Source: Pseudobdellovibrionaceae bacterium
GTDB lineage: Bacteria; Bdellovibrionota; Bdellovibrionia; Bdellovibrionales; UBA1609
Reading direction: 5' to 3'
DNA length: 49,875 nt
NCBI GenBank assembly: GCA_020635055.1
Contig: JACKAN010000019.1
Coordinates: forward strand, 1 to 49,875
Part shown: positions 43,401-49,875 of the stretch, piece by piece
Layout of the letters: every line of letters starts with the position of its first letter
Numbering within the stretch: position 1 is the stretch's first letter
Program-made: the position numbers and the translations under genes
The notes under the pieces: model-generated
Told to the model about the DNA's origin: nothing
The model's input: only the letters and a program-made list of their open reading frames with translations
Databases searched by the model: none

Positions 43401-44030
43401 AGGATCAAATAACTTAATGGACTCAATTTGGTCGCCGAAAAGTTCTAAACGAAAGGGGTACTCATAAGCTGGAGAAAAAATATCAACAATTCCTCCCTTT
43501 ATTGAAAAAGTCCCAGGGTCTTCAACTACTGGAGCAAGATAATAACCCCAATAAAGTAATATTTCAGAATATTTTTCTGGTAGATCAGATTGTTTTTCTA
43601 AATCAATAGAGTGAGTTTTGAACTGCTTAAAGGGTAGAGTTTTTTGTAGCAAACCTTTTATTGAGGCAAAAAACACTAAATTTGTGGAACTGCGCTCACT
43701 TTCATGAAGCCACCTTAAGCGCTGACCCACAATTTTAGGACTAGGATACAAATTCGAGTAGGGACTAACATCAAAACTTGGCAAAATACAGTATTGGAAA
43801 TCGGGGTTAAAAAAACGGATATCTTGAACTAATTGTTGGATTTGTTCCTCTTCATTCAAAACAATAATCAATGGTCGATTGAGTCCATGATTAAAGCGTT
43901 GAGCAATTAAGGGCGCGAGGGCCATTGGCGAATGACACCCCGTAACATTTAGCTTATGATTTGCTGGATCTTGCAAGCATTTATCTAAATTTCTATTTAT
44001 AGAAAAATTAAAGTTTTCATTTTCCAACAA
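40500..44030 (-). CDS. mfd: Transcription-repair coupling factor Mfd
   Basis: Mfd removes stalled RNA polymerase and recruits UvrA. From the TTG at 44030 the protein has 1176 residues, the usual size. Parts in order: UvrB-like domains (GGIVDIFSPAYEYPFRLELFGD), the RNA-polymerase-interacting domain (GDLIVHKLHGVGVFEGL), the superfamily 2 motor with Walker A GDVGFGKTEVALRAAF, DEEQKFGVKHKE, SATPIPRTLNMSL, then QLRGRVGRGKERAYCYL and the TRCF domain. The frame stays open to 44246, but that extension runs antisense through nuoA and looks unlike Mfd. The TTG has AAGGGA at good spacing. Confidence 0.96.
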   Translation of the reverse strand: MLENENFNFSINRNLDKCLQDPANHKLNVTGCHSPMALAPLIAQRFNHGLNRPLIIVLNEEEQIQQLVQDIRFFNPDFQYCILPSFDVSPYSNLYPSPKIVGQRLRWLHESERSSTNLVFFASIKGLLQKTLPFKQFKTHSIDLEKQSDLPEKYSEILLYWGYYLAPVVEDPGTFSIKGGIVDIFSPAYEYPFRLELFGDQIESIKLFDPDTQLSLREIQRARIIPAKEIIYDEDRRQQIVESYKSKLTETARLQIDTQETVSSLAQGKYFHGIDFLLPCFYEKLDNPLEYFSEPVELWLCQSSEMATHYDHFLSQLKQDYEAFPDFYLRIHYRDLYEGFEGLDESISDESKKINFDNILIQSGTEEITEEPVIYDSYSLEDFRNNCKNLFRDKEAYNSYLKERFHQWREAGYSFFVASPLGHQRDKLKHLLQTCQFQSLEVEQNTFTWTQWREAQYQHSDYIHLLPYPLLHSYRLPSEKIIFFRDDDFLGHRKRRVSKVAEDGKKAFQFDFSDLKTGDLIVHKLHGVGVFEGLKVMPIDGIQSEFVQISYKDKDKLYLPIYRIHQIQKFSGPQGHRIIDKLGGTGWEKTKVKVKKHLRDMAAELLKLYAARAQSERPSFSYPDNDYIAFENTFPYEETLDQDKAISDVISDMTGPKPMDRLICGDVGFGKTEVALRAAFKCIEDGRQVCLIAPTTILSFQHTQNFSNRMKNWPVTIRSLNRFVERSKVKKTLEELKEGKVDIVIGTHRLLSKDVEFKNLGLLIIDEEQKFGVKHKERIRQIKSVVDTLTMSATPIPRTLNMSLMGIRDLSLINTAPVDRLPTRTFICRFDKEIIRKAIESELQRGGQVFFLHNRVQSIEAIASELREILPKARIGIGHGQMEEHQLEKTMVSFFNKEIDVLLCTTIIESGMDIPNANTMFIDNAHQLGLSQLYQLRGRVGRGKERAYCYLIVPSNKKIDGEAQERLRIIQENTALGSGIRIAQHDLELRGAGDLLGEEQSGQINAVGYEMYMELLESAIREQKGEALDDQDVDPEINIKIPALIPDTYIPDIRVRLNYYKALSNITSEEDLDRFEQEIHDQFGKLPEPLVNLMGIMLIKKQCKDLKVKDLTQSRVGISLTFYDKNPLSIEKVLKLCQKANKKYHLSPDSRLILRIKEITWPRVFEELQILKAQAT

Positions 44031-44154
44031 AACATCCCTTTGCGCGGTGCAAATAAAAGGTCTACCAAAACACCTTTTCGTTGGTTTATAACCTGGGCCT
44101 TTGTATAAATAAAGCTTAGATTTCACTAGGTTTTCTAATAACAGGAGAACAGCA

Positions 44155-44526
44155 ATGACGAGCCTTGTGGCAGTGCTTATTCTTACGCTTTTTGTTATAG
44201 CCTTCGGCGCGGGACTATTATATTTAGTTTCCCTCGTTGGACCCAAGCCAAAATTTTCGAGCTTAAAAGACGCGTCCTATGAGTGTGGCTTGCCCGCGCA
44301 AGAAACGGGACACTCAAAAATTCCCGTTAAGTTTTATCTAACCGCGATTCTTTTTATACTATTTGATATTGAAATTATTTTTATGTACCCATGGGCCATA
44401 TCATTTGTCGATTTTATCGAGAATGACATGGGTTTACATGTTCTATTATCAATGGGATTTTTTCTGTTCGTTTTTATATTTGGTTTAATTTGGGAAATTA
44501 AATCTCGCGCTTTGGAATGGGAATAA
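44155..44526 (+). CDS. nuoA: NADH-quinone oxidoreductase subunit A
   Basis: A small membrane subunit of complex I at the junction with the peripheral arm. 123 residues, three membrane helices and the conserved loop SYECGLPAQETGHSKIPVKFYLTAILFILFDIEIIFMYPWA. CAGGAG precedes the ATG. It is followed 3 bases later by nuoH; nuoB to nuoG, which usually lie between them, are absent here. It diverges from mfd across 124 bp. Confidence 0.95.
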   Translation: MTSLVAVLILTLFVIAFGAGLLYLVSLVGPKPKFSSLKDASYECGLPAQETGHSKIPVKFYLTAILFILFDIEIIFMYPWAISFVDFIENDMGLHVLLSMGFFLFVFIFGLIWEIKSRALEWE

Positions 44527-44529
44527 ACA

Positions 44530-45687
44530 ATGGGTACAGATTTTTTTGAAATAAGTATTAATTTTGTAAAAATGGTGGCGATCTTTTTATTGATGGTTCA
44601 GTTGGTGCCTGCTCTTGTATGGGTAGAGAGAAGAGGATCGGCATTTATTCAAAATCGTTTTGGGCCCAATCGTGTGGGACCCTTAGGGCTCACACAATTG
44701 CTAGCCGATGCGATTAAGTTTATATTTAAAGAAGAGTTTATACCTTCTCACACTCGTAAATTTTTATTTTATGCTGCACCCGTAATGTCCTTAATACCCG
44801 GTGCTCTGGCTTTTGGCTCTATTCCTCTTTCTCTTCCATTCCATGTGGAAGCCTTTGAGTTGTTTGGTCAAACCATGGGACCCTATCGTTTTGCTTTTCA
44901 AAGTTTTGAAATGAATGTGGGAATTGTATTTGTGTTAGGAATATCTTCTTTAGGGGCTTATGGCATGCTCACGGCGGGCTGGGCTTCTGTAAATAAATAC
45001 TCAGTTTTTGGTGCTCTTCGAGCGAGCGCACAAATGATCAGCTATGAATTAGCTCTTGGCCTTTCTATTGTTGGTATTTTAATGATTTATGGAACTTTTG
45101 ATTTTGCCGATATGATTGCTTATCAAACGGGCCCCCTGACATTCACATGGCTGGGTTCCGAGATGACAATCCCCTTTTTACCGAATTGGGGAATTTTCTA
45201 TCAACCTCTAGGGGCACTTTTACTCTTTATCGCCATGTTTGCAGAAACTAACAGAGCCCCTTTTGATCTTCCAGAAGCTGAGGCCGAGCTAGTTGCGGGT
45301 TATCATACGGAGTATGGTGGCCTTAAAATGAATATGTTTTACATTGGCGAATATGGCCACATGATGGTGGCTTCGGCACTAATGACCACTTTTTATTTTG
45401 GCGGTTACAATTTGCCTTTTGTTGAACCAGAAACAATAAATGAGATTTTACTGGCAGCAGGCTTTAGTGCAACGAAAGCTAGCTTATTAACTTCATTTAC
45501 ATTCTTTTTAGTTCTCTTCACAAAACTACTAATATTTTTATGGATATTTATTTGGGTACGATGGACTTTGCCAAGATTTAGATACGATCAACTTATGGAT
45601 CTGGGATGGAAAAAGCTTCTTCCCTGGGCCCTGGGCAACACCATAGTTACAGCCGTAGTTATTTTTGTGATGAAGACCTGGAGTTAA
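44530..45687 (+). CDS. nuoH: NADH-quinone oxidoreductase subunit H
   Basis: Subunit H forms much of the quinone-binding chamber. The 385-residue protein has about nine membrane helices and the family motifs VWVERRGSAFIQNRFGPNRVGPLGLTQLLADAIKFIFKE near residue 30 and AETNRAPFDLPEAEAELVAGYHTEYGGLKMNMFYIGEY near 240-275. It lies between nuoA and nuoJ; nuoI, the usual next gene, is absent. Confidence 0.97.
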   Translation: MGTDFFEISINFVKMVAIFLLMVQLVPALVWVERRGSAFIQNRFGPNRVGPLGLTQLLADAIKFIFKEEFIPSHTRKFLFYAAPVMSLIPGALAFGSIPLSLPFHVEAFELFGQTMGPYRFAFQSFEMNVGIVFVLGISSLGAYGMLTAGWASVNKYSVFGALRASAQMISYELALGLSIVGILMIYGTFDFADMIAYQTGPLTFTWLGSEMTIPFLPNWGIFYQPLGALLLFIAMFAETNRAPFDLPEAEAELVAGYHTEYGGLKMNMFYIGEYGHMMVASALMTTFYFGGYNLPFVEPETINEILLAAGFSATKASLLTSFTFFLVLFTKLLIFLWIFIWVRWTLPRFRYDQLMDLGWKKLLPWALGNTIVTAVVIFVMKTWS

Positions 45688-45689
45688 AA

Positions 45690-46214
45690 ATGGATATGAC
45701 AACTATTTTGTTTTATATATTAGCTATTGCCATTGTGGTGTTTTCTCTGGGAGTGGTAATGACAGCCAATCCCATATTTTCAGCTCTATTTTTAGCTTTG
45801 ACCATGGTAACTTTGGCCTTTGTTTATTTCCTATTAAATGCTCCGTTTATTGCAGGCGTACAATTGATCGTATATGCCGGAGCAGTTGTTGTTTTATTTG
45901 TAATGGTTATGATGCTTTTTGATTTGAAACAGGAAAAAGAAGCTTTCACAAAAGGAAAATTCACAGGCTTTCTAAAGATTGCCTCTGCGGGATGGCTTTG
46001 CGGTTTAATTGCTGGCGCAATTTATATGTCAACAGAAATGGTGGTGAGTGGAAATCAAATTCTTGACGTGAATAAAGCCTCGACAAAGATTTTGGCAAAG
46101 GAGCTTTTTTCTAACTACGTTTTTGCGTTTGAAGCCCTCGGGATTCTATTGCTTCTAATTGCCGTAGGTGCTGTTTCTATTTCTAGAATAAAAGGCGGAA
46201 CACATGCTAAGTAA
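45690..46214 (+). CDS. nuoJ: NADH-quinone oxidoreductase subunit J
   Basis: Membrane subunit of the proton-pumping arm. I use the ATG at 45690, 2 bases after the nuoH stop, giving 174 residues with five helices and the conserved VQLIVYAGAVVVLFVMVMMLFDL. The open frame extends upstream to 45606, but that part is the nuoH C-terminus read in another frame. It overlaps nuoK by 11 bases. Confidence 0.93.
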   Translation: MDMTTILFYILAIAIVVFSLGVVMTANPIFSALFLALTMVTLAFVYFLLNAPFIAGVQLIVYAGAVVVLFVMVMMLFDLKQEKEAFTKGKFTGFLKIASAGWLCGLIAGAIYMSTEMVVSGNQILDVNKASTKILAKELFSNYVFAFEALGILLLLIAVGAVSISRIKGGTHAK

Positions 46215-46524
46215 TTATATTCAAGTCAGCCTCGAACATTATTTAATTTTATCAGCCATCATTTTCACTATTGGCATGATGGGTGTTCTTATGAGGAAAA
46301 ACATTCTCGTTATGTTAATGGGAATAGAATTAATGCTCAATGGTGTAAACTTGAGCTTTGTTGCTTTTAGCTATTACACCGGAAATCTCAATGGGCAGAT
46401 CATGGTATTTTTTGTTATGACAGTGGCGGCTGCTGAAGCGGGTGTTGGCCTTGCTCTAGCTGTTACCATTTTTAAAAAATTTAAAACAATAAATATTCAG
46501 TTTTTTGAAAAATTAAAAGGTTAG
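46204..46524 (+). CDS. nuoK: NADH-quinone oxidoreductase subunit K
   Basis: A three-helix antiporter-like subunit (MrpC-related). 106 residues with the conserved MGVLMRKNILVMLMGIELMLNGVNLSFVAF, whose buried glutamate is a key proton-path residue, and FFVMTVAAAEAGVGLALAV with the second glutamate. It overlaps nuoJ by 11 bases and precedes nuoL by 4. Confidence 0.96.
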   Translation: MLSNYIQVSLEHYLILSAIIFTIGMMGVLMRKNILVMLMGIELMLNGVNLSFVAFSYYTGNLNGQIMVFFVMTVAAAEAGVGLALAVTIFKKFKTINIQFFEKLKG

Positions 46525-46528
46525 GGTA

Positions 46529-47440
46529 ATGAGTAATACAGCCATTGTATCTTTAATTATATTTGCACCATTGTTAGGTTTTTTAATTAATGGATTTAAT
46601 TTTAAAAGTAAGAACTACAAAACGGCAGGGGCTATAGCTAGTGTGGCAGCAGGTTTGGCCTTTTTGGGTACTTTAGTTGCTTGGGTGCAGCTTTTTAATT
46701 TAGCAGAAGGTAAAGAGAGTTTTACTGTGACTCTTTTTGATTGGATAAATCTCGGTGGCTTATATATAGGCTTCGAATTTTTAATTGATCATATTAGCAT
46801 AATAATGCTTTCTATAATTACGGGTGTGGGCACTCTTATTCATATTTTCAGCATCGGATATATGAGTCACGATGATCGGCCAGCTAAATATTTTGCATTT
46901 TTAAACTTGTTTTTATTTAATATGTTGTTGCTGGTTCTAGGTAAAAACCTGCTTGTTATGTTTGTGGGATGGGAGGGCGTTGGTCTTTGCTCTTATCTAT
47001 TGATTGGTTTTTGGTTTAAAGATAGTGAAAAAGCAGCGGCTGGAATGAAGGCTTTTATTACAAATCGAATTGGCGATGCTGGTTTTTTATTAGGAATGTT
47101 TTTACTTTTTGTAACTTTTGGCACCTTAGATTTTGTCAATTTAGCACAAGTAATTCCACAAACTCCTGAAACGGCATGGTCTGGAGCTTTGACACTTTCT
47201 TGCTTGTTTTTATTTATTGGTGCTACTGGAAAATCTGCTCAAATTCCTCTTTATGTTTGGTTGCCAGATGCTATGGCTGGCCCGACTCCAGTTTCTGCAC
47301 TCATTCACGCGGCGACAATGGTAACTGCGGGTGTTTATATGATTATTCGTTTGTCACCACTCTTTTTGATGGCACCGAATGCGATGATGGTAATAGCCAC
47401 TATTGGTGCGCTCACAGCTTTTTTTGCAGCCTCAATCTGA
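46529..47440 (+). CDS. nuoL: NADH-quinone oxidoreductase subunit L, intact N-terminal part (frame broken at 47438)
   Basis: NuoL is a MrpA-like proton-pumping subunit of complex I. This 303-residue part contains normal core motifs: VGWEGVGLCSYLLIGFWF near 150, TNRIGDAGFLLG, and ATGKSAQIPLYVWLPDAMAGPTPVSALIHAATMVTAGVYMI near 235-275. The frame stops in TGA at 47438-47440, where homologues continue into ALxQxDIKKVLAYS. The rest of the protein follows in other frames and becomes continuous again at 47649. The unbroken protein would be about 645 residues. Confidence 0.9.
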   Translation: MSNTAIVSLIIFAPLLGFLINGFNFKSKNYKTAGAIASVAAGLAFLGTLVAWVQLFNLAEGKESFTVTLFDWINLGGLYIGFEFLIDHISIIMLSIITGVGTLIHIFSIGYMSHDDRPAKYFAFLNLFLFNMLLLVLGKNLLVMFVGWEGVGLCSYLLIGFWFKDSEKAAAGMKAFITNRIGDAGFLLGMFLLFVTFGTLDFVNLAQVIPQTPETAWSGALTLSCLFLFIGATGKSAQIPLYVWLPDAMAGPTPVSALIHAATMVTAGVYMIIRLSPLFLMAPNAMMVIATIGALTAFFAASI

Positions 47441-47648
47441 CAACTCAATGGGATATTAAGAAGGTTTGGCTTATTCTGCTGTTCTGGTGGGTTATATGTT
47501 TTTAGCGGTTGGCACTGTGCATTTATTCCTGCTCTTTTCACCTAATGACCCATGCTTTTTTAAAGCACTTATGTTTGTTTTTAGGTTCAGGCAGTGTTAT
47601 ACATTCCATGCATGGCAGCAAGATATAAGAAAAATGGGGGGTCTCTAA
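47438..47648 (+). other. Lesion cluster within nuoL: seven frame changes and one in-frame stop
   Basis: The expected NuoL sequence can be followed piece by piece in changing frames: LTTQWDIKKV, LAYSAVLVGYMFLAVGT, AFIPALF, HLMTHAF, FKALMF, LGSGSVIHSMH, QQDIRKMGGL. The frame changes fall near 47438, 47465, 47517, 47537, 47557, 47577 and 47614; six fit single-base losses and one a single-base gain. Several are in T or G runs. TAA at 47646-47648 stands where a Lys codon is expected. The surrounding nuo genes are intact. Error in the sequence or assembly is more likely than real decay. Confidence 0.85.
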
Positions 47649-47654
47649 AGGTAT

Positions 47655-48452
47655 ATGCCGATCACTTATTGGACTTTTTTTGCAGGCTGGTTAGCAATTA
47701 TTGGCATACCGCCCTTTGCTGGATTTTTTAGTAAAGATGAAATTTTATGGTTTTCATATAGTTCACCCTATAGTCATCCAATTTTGTGGTTCATTGGAGT
47801 AGCCGCGGCGGGTATGACAGCATTTTATATGACACGCCTTATGTGTCTAACCTTTTGGGGAAAGACGCGAGTCCCTGAAAACATACACCCCCACGAATCC
47901 CCGCTTTCAATGACTTTTCCCTTAATTGTGCTGGGCATACTATCTGTTGTTGGAGGCTGGATAGGAATTCCACATCTAATTGGACACCCTCTACACATTC
48001 CTAATTTTTTTGAGGAATGGCTTAATGGCGCGGGATTAAAAAACCCAAAGGTGGCAAGTACATCTATAATTTTAGAGTTTGCACTTATGGGAATTTCTTT
48101 TGGAGTGGCAGGCTTGATGGCTTTATTAGCTTATACTTTTTATATTAAAAGACCAGAGCTGCCAGTTCAGTTCACTGAGAAGTTTAAAGGGGCATACAAA
48201 TTAATTTTCAATAAATATTTTGTAGATGAATTTTATTTTTCTAAAATCATCAATCCCATAGTGGAAGCAAGCAAAGCTTTATGGTTGTACATTGATGTTA
48301 ATTTTATTGATAAAATCACTTATGTAATAACTGACTTTATCAAATCAAATAGTTTAGGTCTCAGAGGCCTGCAAAATGGAAACATGCAACAGTATGCGAT
48401 GTATGTGGCTCTTGGTGTTGTGGCCTCTGTCACATATGTATTAATGGGGTAG
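47655..48452 (+). CDS. nuoL: NADH-quinone oxidoreductase subunit L, intact C-terminal part
   Basis: 265 residues in a continuous frame: MPITYWTFFAGWLAIIGIPPFAGFFSKDEILW is the conserved NuoL block after the gating region, and AFYMTRLMCLTFWGKTR follows. The C-terminal part includes the lateral amphipathic helix region (KGAYKLIFNKYFVDEFYF) and a last membrane helix. This is not an independent gene; the ATG at 47655 is an internal Met and no ribosome binding site is present. It ends 3 bases before nuoM. Confidence 0.88.
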   Translation: MPITYWTFFAGWLAIIGIPPFAGFFSKDEILWFSYSSPYSHPILWFIGVAAAGMTAFYMTRLMCLTFWGKTRVPENIHPHESPLSMTFPLIVLGILSVVGGWIGIPHLIGHPLHIPNFFEEWLNGAGLKNPKVASTSIILEFALMGISFGVAGLMALLAYTFYIKRPELPVQFTEKFKGAYKLIFNKYFVDEFYFSKIINPIVEASKALWLYIDVNFIDKITYVITDFIKSNSLGLRGLQNGNMQQYAMYVALGVVASVTYVLMG

Positions 48453-48455
48453 TTC

Positions 48456-49875
48456 ATGATGTTAACAGCAGTAATTTTTTTACCATTAGTCTTTGCAGTT
48501 TTACTGACTTTTCTAAATGACAATAAACTAATTAGACTAGTTACATTTGCTGGCGCCTGTCTGGAGTTTGGTTTATGTTTAGGTTTGCTCAGCCGATTCA
48601 ATCCTGAATTAGCAACACTACAGATGGTTGAAAATATTCCATGGGTAAAATCAATAGGAATTAGCTATTTTTTAGGAATAGACGGTCTGTCGATTTGGCT
48701 TGTAGTCCTTACTGCTTTTTTAACACCAATTACTATTCTTGGTTGTTGGAAGTCTATTGATGTAAAAGTGAAAGGCTTTCATATTTGTCTTTTAATACTT
48801 CAATCCGCCATGTTGGGCTCGTTCTTGGCTATGGATGCCATTCTTTTTTATGTTTTTTTCGAAGCGGCACTCATCCCTATGTATTTCATTATTGGAATTT
48901 GGGGCGGCGAAAATAGAGTTTATGCAACTATGAAGTTTTTTATTTTTACAATGGTGGGCTCAGTATTTATGTTGTTAGCGATTATCGCCCTCATGTACAT
49001 GACCAAAGCTTTGCCAGGCGGACAAATGAGTTCAAGCTTACTGGATTTTTATAAATTAAAGCTACCATTTATTGCTGGTGATTTGTTAAGCACTCAAACA
49101 CTTTTGTTTTTTGCTTTTGCCCTGGCCTTTGCTATTAAAGTTCCCATGTTTCCATTTCACACTTGGTTGCCCGATGCCCACGTGCAAGCGCCTACACCAG
49201 GATCTGTCATCTTAGCGGGAGTTATGTTAAAAATGGGAACCTATGGGTTTTTAAGGTTTGCCCTCCCCTTATTTCCTGAGGCTGCTGATTATTGGTCCTG
49301 GCTTTTCTTATTATTAGGTGTGATTGGTATAATTTATGGCGCTCTAGTCGCAATGATTCAACCGGATATGAAAAAACTTGTAGCCTATTCTTCGGTATCT
49401 CATATGGGCTATATCATGTTAGGTCTGTTTGCTTTAAATGAATTTGGCGTGATGGGAAGTTTGTACCAAATGCTAAATCATGGAATAAGCACCGGCGCAC
49501 TGTTTTTACTTGTTGGTATGATATACGAGAGAACTCATTCTAGAGAAATAAGTAAATATGGTGGGCTAGCCTCTGCCGCTCCTATTTTTACGATCCTTTT
49601 TATTATCGTGACTATGTCATCAATTGCTGTGCCTATGACTAATGGTTTTGTTGGTGAGTTTTTAATTTTATTGGGAACTTACCAAGCTTATCCTTATTAC
49701 ACATACTTTGCAGTAACGGGTGTTGTGTTGGGCGCAGTTTATATGTTGTGGATGGTAAAAAAAGTTTTCTTTGGCCCAGAGGGAGAAATTGTAACTAAGT
49801 ACAAGGCTGAAGGATTGGATTTAAATTTGCGAGAATTTGCAGTAATGCTCCCTTTGGTAGTTATGATATTTTGGA
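48456..49875 (+). CDS. nuoM: NADH-quinone oxidoreductase subunit M, C-terminus beyond the window
   Basis: A second MrpD-type antiporter-like subunit of complex I. The frame is open from ATG 48456 (or 48459) to the window end, about 473 codons. Family motifs are clear: YFLGIDGLSIWLVVLTAFLTPI, VFFEAALIPMYFIIGIWGGENRVYATMKFFIFTMVGS, KVPMFPFHTWLPDAHVQAPTPGSVILAGVMLKMGTYGFLRF, and KKLVAYSSVSHMGYIMLG. The conserved Glu in the EAALIPMY helix and the Lys in the KVPMFPFH helix are present. Only the last helix or so is missing. Confidence 0.96.
   Translation, partial: MMLTAVIFLPLVFAVLLTFLNDNKLIRLVTFAGACLEFGLCLGLLSRFNPELATLQMVENIPWVKSIGISYFLGIDGLSIWLVVLTAFLTPITILGCWKSIDVKVKGFHICLLILQSAMLGSFLAMDAILFYVFFEAALIPMYFIIGIWGGENRVYATMKFFIFTMVGSVFMLLAIIALMYMTKALPGGQMSSSLLDFYKLKLPFIAGDLLSTQTLLFFAFALAFAIKVPMFPFHTWLPDAHVQAPTPGSVILAGVMLKMGTYGFLRFALPLFPEAADYWSWLFLLLGVIGIIYGALVAMIQPDMKKLVAYSSVSHMGYIMLGLFALNEFGVMGSLYQMLNHGISTGALFLLVGMIYERTHSREISKYGGLASAAPIFTILFIIVTMSSIAVPMTNGFVGEFLILLGTYQAYPYYTYFAVTGVVLGAVYMLWMVKKVFFGPEGEIVTKYKAEGLDLNLREFAVMLPLVVMIFW

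Noticed and set aside
44031..44246. In-frame upstream extension of mfd by 72 codons
   Set aside because: It runs antisense through the nuoA start, does not look like an Mfd N-terminus, and a TTG with a good AAGGGA site gives the normal protein length.
45606..45689. Upstream extension of nuoJ
   Set aside because: It is the nuoH C-terminus read in another frame; the ATG at 45690 fits the family start.
47176..47505. Open frame of 109 residues over the nuoL break
   Set aside because: Mostly a shadow of nuoL in another frame; only its last 20 residues match NuoL, because of the indels.
47466..47648. Apparent 60-residue gene starting with TTG
   Set aside because: It is a piece of nuoL in a shifted frame, with recognisable NuoL segments; no ribosome binding site.
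1..49875. CRISPR array, prophage, transposon, tRNA or rRNA genes
   Set aside because: No spaced direct repeats, integrase or transposase genes, or recognisable RNA gene sequences were seen.

Overview
This AT-rich window carries a chromosomal replication origin and its conserved neighbourhood, plus housekeeping blocks on both sides. Gene content and order suggest a Bdellovibrio-like bacterium (Bdellovibrionota). The supporting traits are a long Proteobacteria-type GyrB, paired b and b' ATP synthase subunits, a parA-parB-bactofilin operon, a b558-type succinate dehydrogenase anchor and a Gram-negative envelope (SurA, NagZ, lipoproteins, a lysophospholipid-type acyltransferase). This placement is inference; no rRNA gene is present to confirm it. 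I see no tRNA, rRNA, CRISPR array, prophage or insertion sequence.

Layout. (1) 1-8.5 kb: the start of sdhA, then sdhC on the minus strand. A plus-strand run follows: etfB, etfA, an acyltransferase, three successive parvulin-type chaperones (periplasmic PpiC-like, lipoprotein PrsA-like, SurA), pdxA and a phosphohexomutase, closed by a strong terminator. (2) 8.5-20.1 kb, all minus strand: dnaN-recF-gyrB-gyrA-TPR lipoprotein-atpZ-atpI-atpB-atpE reads as one tightly packed transcription unit ending at a hairpin. Beyond the hairpin lies a three-part regulator-like protein that I cannot assign. (3) 20.07-20.29 kb: candidate oriC between dnaN and dnaA, with DnaA boxes, a TAG-triplet run and an AT-rich tract; dnaA follows. 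(4) 21.9-37.7 kb, plus strand: rpmH-rnpA-yidD-yidC-jag-mnmE-mnmG-rsmG, then two identical parS-like sites flanking a small lipoprotein gene, parA-parB-bactofilin, and the F-ATPase genes atpF'-F-H-A-G-D-C. (5) 37.7-44 kb: a secreted GH3 hexosaminidase (minus), an acidic outer-membrane-type protein (plus) and mfd (minus). (6) 44.2-49.9 kb: a complex I membrane-arm operon nuoA-H-J-K-L-M, running off the window.

Transcription within about 10-16 kb of the origin points away from it on both sides. The F-ATPase is split: the a and c rotor/stator genes end the left arm and the b, b' and F1 genes sit on the right arm, about 21 kb apart. Together the genes cover replication initiation, chromosome segregation, tRNA modification, membrane protein insertion, envelope folding and respiratory energy conversion.

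The most anomalous spot is a stretch of about 210 bp in nuoL (47438-47648) with seven frame changes and a stop, inside otherwise intact coding sequence. A sequence or assembly error is the likeliest cause. I found no convincing new defence or mobile system. The most open questions are the unassigned three-part protein, the lipoprotein gene between the parS sites and the possible ion specificity of the ATP synthase c-ring.
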